Shown here: piece by piece, positions 7,508 through 8,311 of the stretch
How the letters are laid out: every line of letters begins with the position of its first letter
Position numbering within the stretch: position 1 is the first letter of the stretch
Assembly (NCBI GenBank): GCA_025353435.1
Contig: JANXQR010000745.1
Span: 1-8,311, forward strand
Direction: 5' to 3'
DNA length: 8,311 nucleotides
Source of the DNA: Acidobacteriota bacterium
GTDB taxonomy: Bacteria; Acidobacteriota; Terriglobia; Terriglobales; Acidobacteriaceae
Made by a program: the position numbers and the translations under genes
Notes under the pieces: generated by a model
Seen by the model: the letters and a program-made list of their open reading frames with translations, nothing else
Databases searched by the model: none
What the model was told of the DNA's origin: nothing

Positions 7508-7699
7508 ACTCCACCCGCTTGTGGTTGAGCAATTAAAGCAATGGAGGCTGGCTACCCTTTACAGCTCTCTCGGATCACTCTCGACATCAATCAGCAGGCA
7601 TTATCGGAGGAAAAGCGGGTGGCCGCGTCCCTGGCCTTCCGCGGTCTCTTTGAAGGCGGTCAAACTCAGCACCCTTCAGCACCTTCGGAGGCAGCATGA
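7482..7699 (+). pseudogene. Tyrosine recombinase (phage-type integrase) relic
   Basis: Two fragments of a site-specific integrase are visible in two frames. The first (7482-7568) reads EASRKPVTLHPLVVEQLKQW, then RLATLYSS, matching the stretch between the first catalytic Arg and the HxxR motif of this family. The second (7568-7699, stop TGA at 7697) reads SRITLDINQQALSEEKRVAA, then SLAFRGLFEGGQ, matching the C-terminus that normally carries the catalytic Tyr in LDIYQQA. Here that codon (7589-7591) is AAT, Asn. The HxxR region between the two is missing, and the frame changes at the junction near 7560-7570, where AGCTCT/CTCTC could be a microhomology scar. The N-terminal half is also gone. The relic points toward, and ends 43 bases from, the 3' end of tRNA-Val, the usual place for an integrase of a tRNA-integrated element. 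It cannot be active. Assignment is from family memory, not a search. Confidence 0.75.
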
Positions 7700-7742
7700 A
7701 AGAACAGGCCGTCGCTGTAAGTGGTTGATTATGCTTAAGATA

Positions 7743-7775
7743 TGGTAGGCACGACTGGATTCGAACCAGCGACCT
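7743..7775. other. Candidate attachment site at the tRNA-Val 3' end
   Basis: Many tyrosine recombinases integrate into the 3' half of a tRNA gene and rebuild it. An integrase relic ends 43 bases away and points at this end of the tRNA, so this segment is the likely attachment core. I did not find a second copy of the tRNA 3' sequence in the window, so the site is an inference from position only and its limits are approximate. Confidence 0.3.
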
Positions 7776-7819
7776 CTTCCGTGTCAAGGAAGCGCTCTAA
7801 CCAACTGAGCTACGCGCCT
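7743..7819 (-). tRNA. tRNA-Val (anticodon GAC)
   Basis: A complete cloverleaf can be folded on the - strand. The acceptor AGGCGCG pairs with CGTGCCT (one G-U), followed by discriminator A and an encoded CCA (7745-7743). The D arm is GCTC/GAGC. The anticodon stem CTTCC/GGAAG holds the loop TTGACAC, giving anticodon GAC, which reads valine codons GUC and, less well, GUU. The T arm is GCTGG-TTCGAAT-CCAGT. All key bases (T8, T33, TTC) are present, so the gene appears functional. Its 3' side borders the integrase relic. I could not place a promoter upstream (7820 onward on the - strand) with confidence. Confidence 0.97.
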
Positions 7820-7875
7820 GTGCGTACTGGTCTCGATCTCTGGTACGCCCAATCACTGGCGGACTCGCCTGACTA

Positions 7876-7896
7876 GCTCCCTAACCTTACGGGAGC
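7876..7896. repeat. Short perfect hairpin between tRNA-Val and pgsA
   Basis: GCTCCC (7876-7881) pairs with GGGAGC (7891-7896). TAA and TTA inside can extend the stem, leaving a bulged C and a two-base loop. It lies 57 bases upstream of the tRNA 5' end and 147 bases before pgsA. No T-run follows on either strand, so it is not a clear terminator. It could be an operator-like site in this divergent promoter region. The remaining 7820-8042 spacer shows nothing else I can identify. Confidence 0.35.
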
Positions 7897-8042
7897 GGGC
7901 ACGGCGGGAAAATCGGCACCTGGAGTAGTTTAACAGGATCGATGGCTGGCGCAAATTCCAGCACGCCGGCGCATGTTGTAACATCCTCTTCTAACGAAGC
8001 TTACTCATCGTTTTTCGTTTGGGTCGGATCGCCCCGCTTGCC

Positions 8043-8311
8043 ATGAATGACTCTCCTAGTCCTCGATTCAACCCTCTGCGGACAATGCCCAATCTGCTGA
8101 CCGTCTCGCGGATATGCCTGGCGCCGTTTCTGGTCTCCGCCATCCTTGAACGCCGCTTCCAGCTGAGTTTCATCCTCTTTTTGGTGGCGGGCCTGACGGA
8201 TGCTCTCGACGGCGGCCTGGCCCGCCTCCTCAAACAGCGCAGCGTTTTGGGGCAGTACCTTGATCCCGTTGCGGACAAACTGCTGCTCAGCACGCTGTTC
8301 CTGGTGCTGAC
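8043..8311 (+). CDS. pgsA: CDP-diacylglycerol-glycerol-3-phosphate 3-phosphatidyltransferase (N-terminal part, cut by window end)
   Basis: This is an inner-membrane enzyme that joins CDP-diacylglycerol and glycerol 3-phosphate to make phosphatidylglycerophosphate, the committed step to phosphatidylglycerol and cardiolipin. Eighty-nine codons are visible. MPNLLTVSRICLAPFLV (15-31) is the typical N-terminal segment of PgsA. The CDP-alcohol phosphotransferase motif is complete, with Asp53, Asp56, Gly57, Ala60, Arg61, Gly70, Asp74 and Asp78 at the canonical spacing. The start ATG at 8043 is the first in a frame closed upstream by a TAA at 7992-7994. There is no good Shine-Dalgarno sequence, and Met15 (8085) is an alternative start closer to the usual family N-terminus. 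A related CDP-alcohol transferase is possible, but PgsA fits best. It is divergent from tRNA-Val. Confidence 0.88.
   Translation, partial: MNDSPSPRFNPLRTMPNLLTVSRICLAPFLVSAILERRFQLSFILFLVAGLTDALDGGLARLLKQRSVLGQYLDPVADKLLLSTLFLVL

Noticed and set aside
7243..7509. An 88-codon - strand frame and a 70-codon one (7146-7358)
   Set aside because: Both are shifted frames of the two coding-like fragments at 7340-7507 and 7100-7288, and their peptides have lower-complexity composition.
7422..7748. A 108-codon + strand frame running into the tRNA gene
   Set aside because: Only its middle part (about 7482-7568) is integrase-like. The rest is out-of-frame reading across the deletion junction, and its end overlaps the tRNA.

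Overview
The window looks like chromosomal DNA of a GC-rich Gram-negative bacterium, most likely an acidobacterium (Terriglobia-like). This is inferred from the very large Oar-like TonB-dependent receptor with an N-terminal carboxypeptidase-regulatory-like domain, a protein type greatly expanded in that phylum. No sequence search could be run to confirm it.

Layout. Bases 1-2725 hold the end of a nitrate assimilation unit on the + strand: the C-terminal part of a molybdopterin assimilatory nitrate reductase (1-1410), then a NarK/NasA-family nitrate/nitrite transporter (1487-2725) with its own ribosome binding site. Together they would import nitrate and reduce it to nitrite. A strand-specific hairpin terminator (2903-2928) separates this unit from a convergent 1235-residue outer-membrane receptor gene on the - strand (2967-6674). 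That gene has a strong GGAGGA ribosome binding site and a signal peptide.

Bases 6675-7742 are a decayed accessory stretch. Nothing convincing is seen in about 6690-7099 apart from short inverted repeats. Next come a 62-codon - strand reading frame of unknown function (7100-7288), a compact hairpin/tandem-repeat element (7293-7330), and a coding-like - strand frame with no start codon (7340-7507). Last is the most informative item: a degraded tyrosine recombinase (phage-type integrase) relic on the + strand (about 7482-7699). It has an internal deletion and frameshift and carries Asn where the catalytic Tyr is expected. It ends 43 bases from the 3' end of an intact tRNA-Val(GAC) gene (7743-7819, - strand). 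Together these look like the scar of an element that once integrated at the tRNA 3' end.

Beyond the tRNA, a 223-base spacer containing a small hairpin leads to the start of pgsA (8043 to the window end, + strand), a housekeeping phospholipid synthesis gene cut by the window edge. I found no CRISPR array, riboswitch or evidently new multi-gene system. The tRNA-adjacent relic region is the part most worth a second look.
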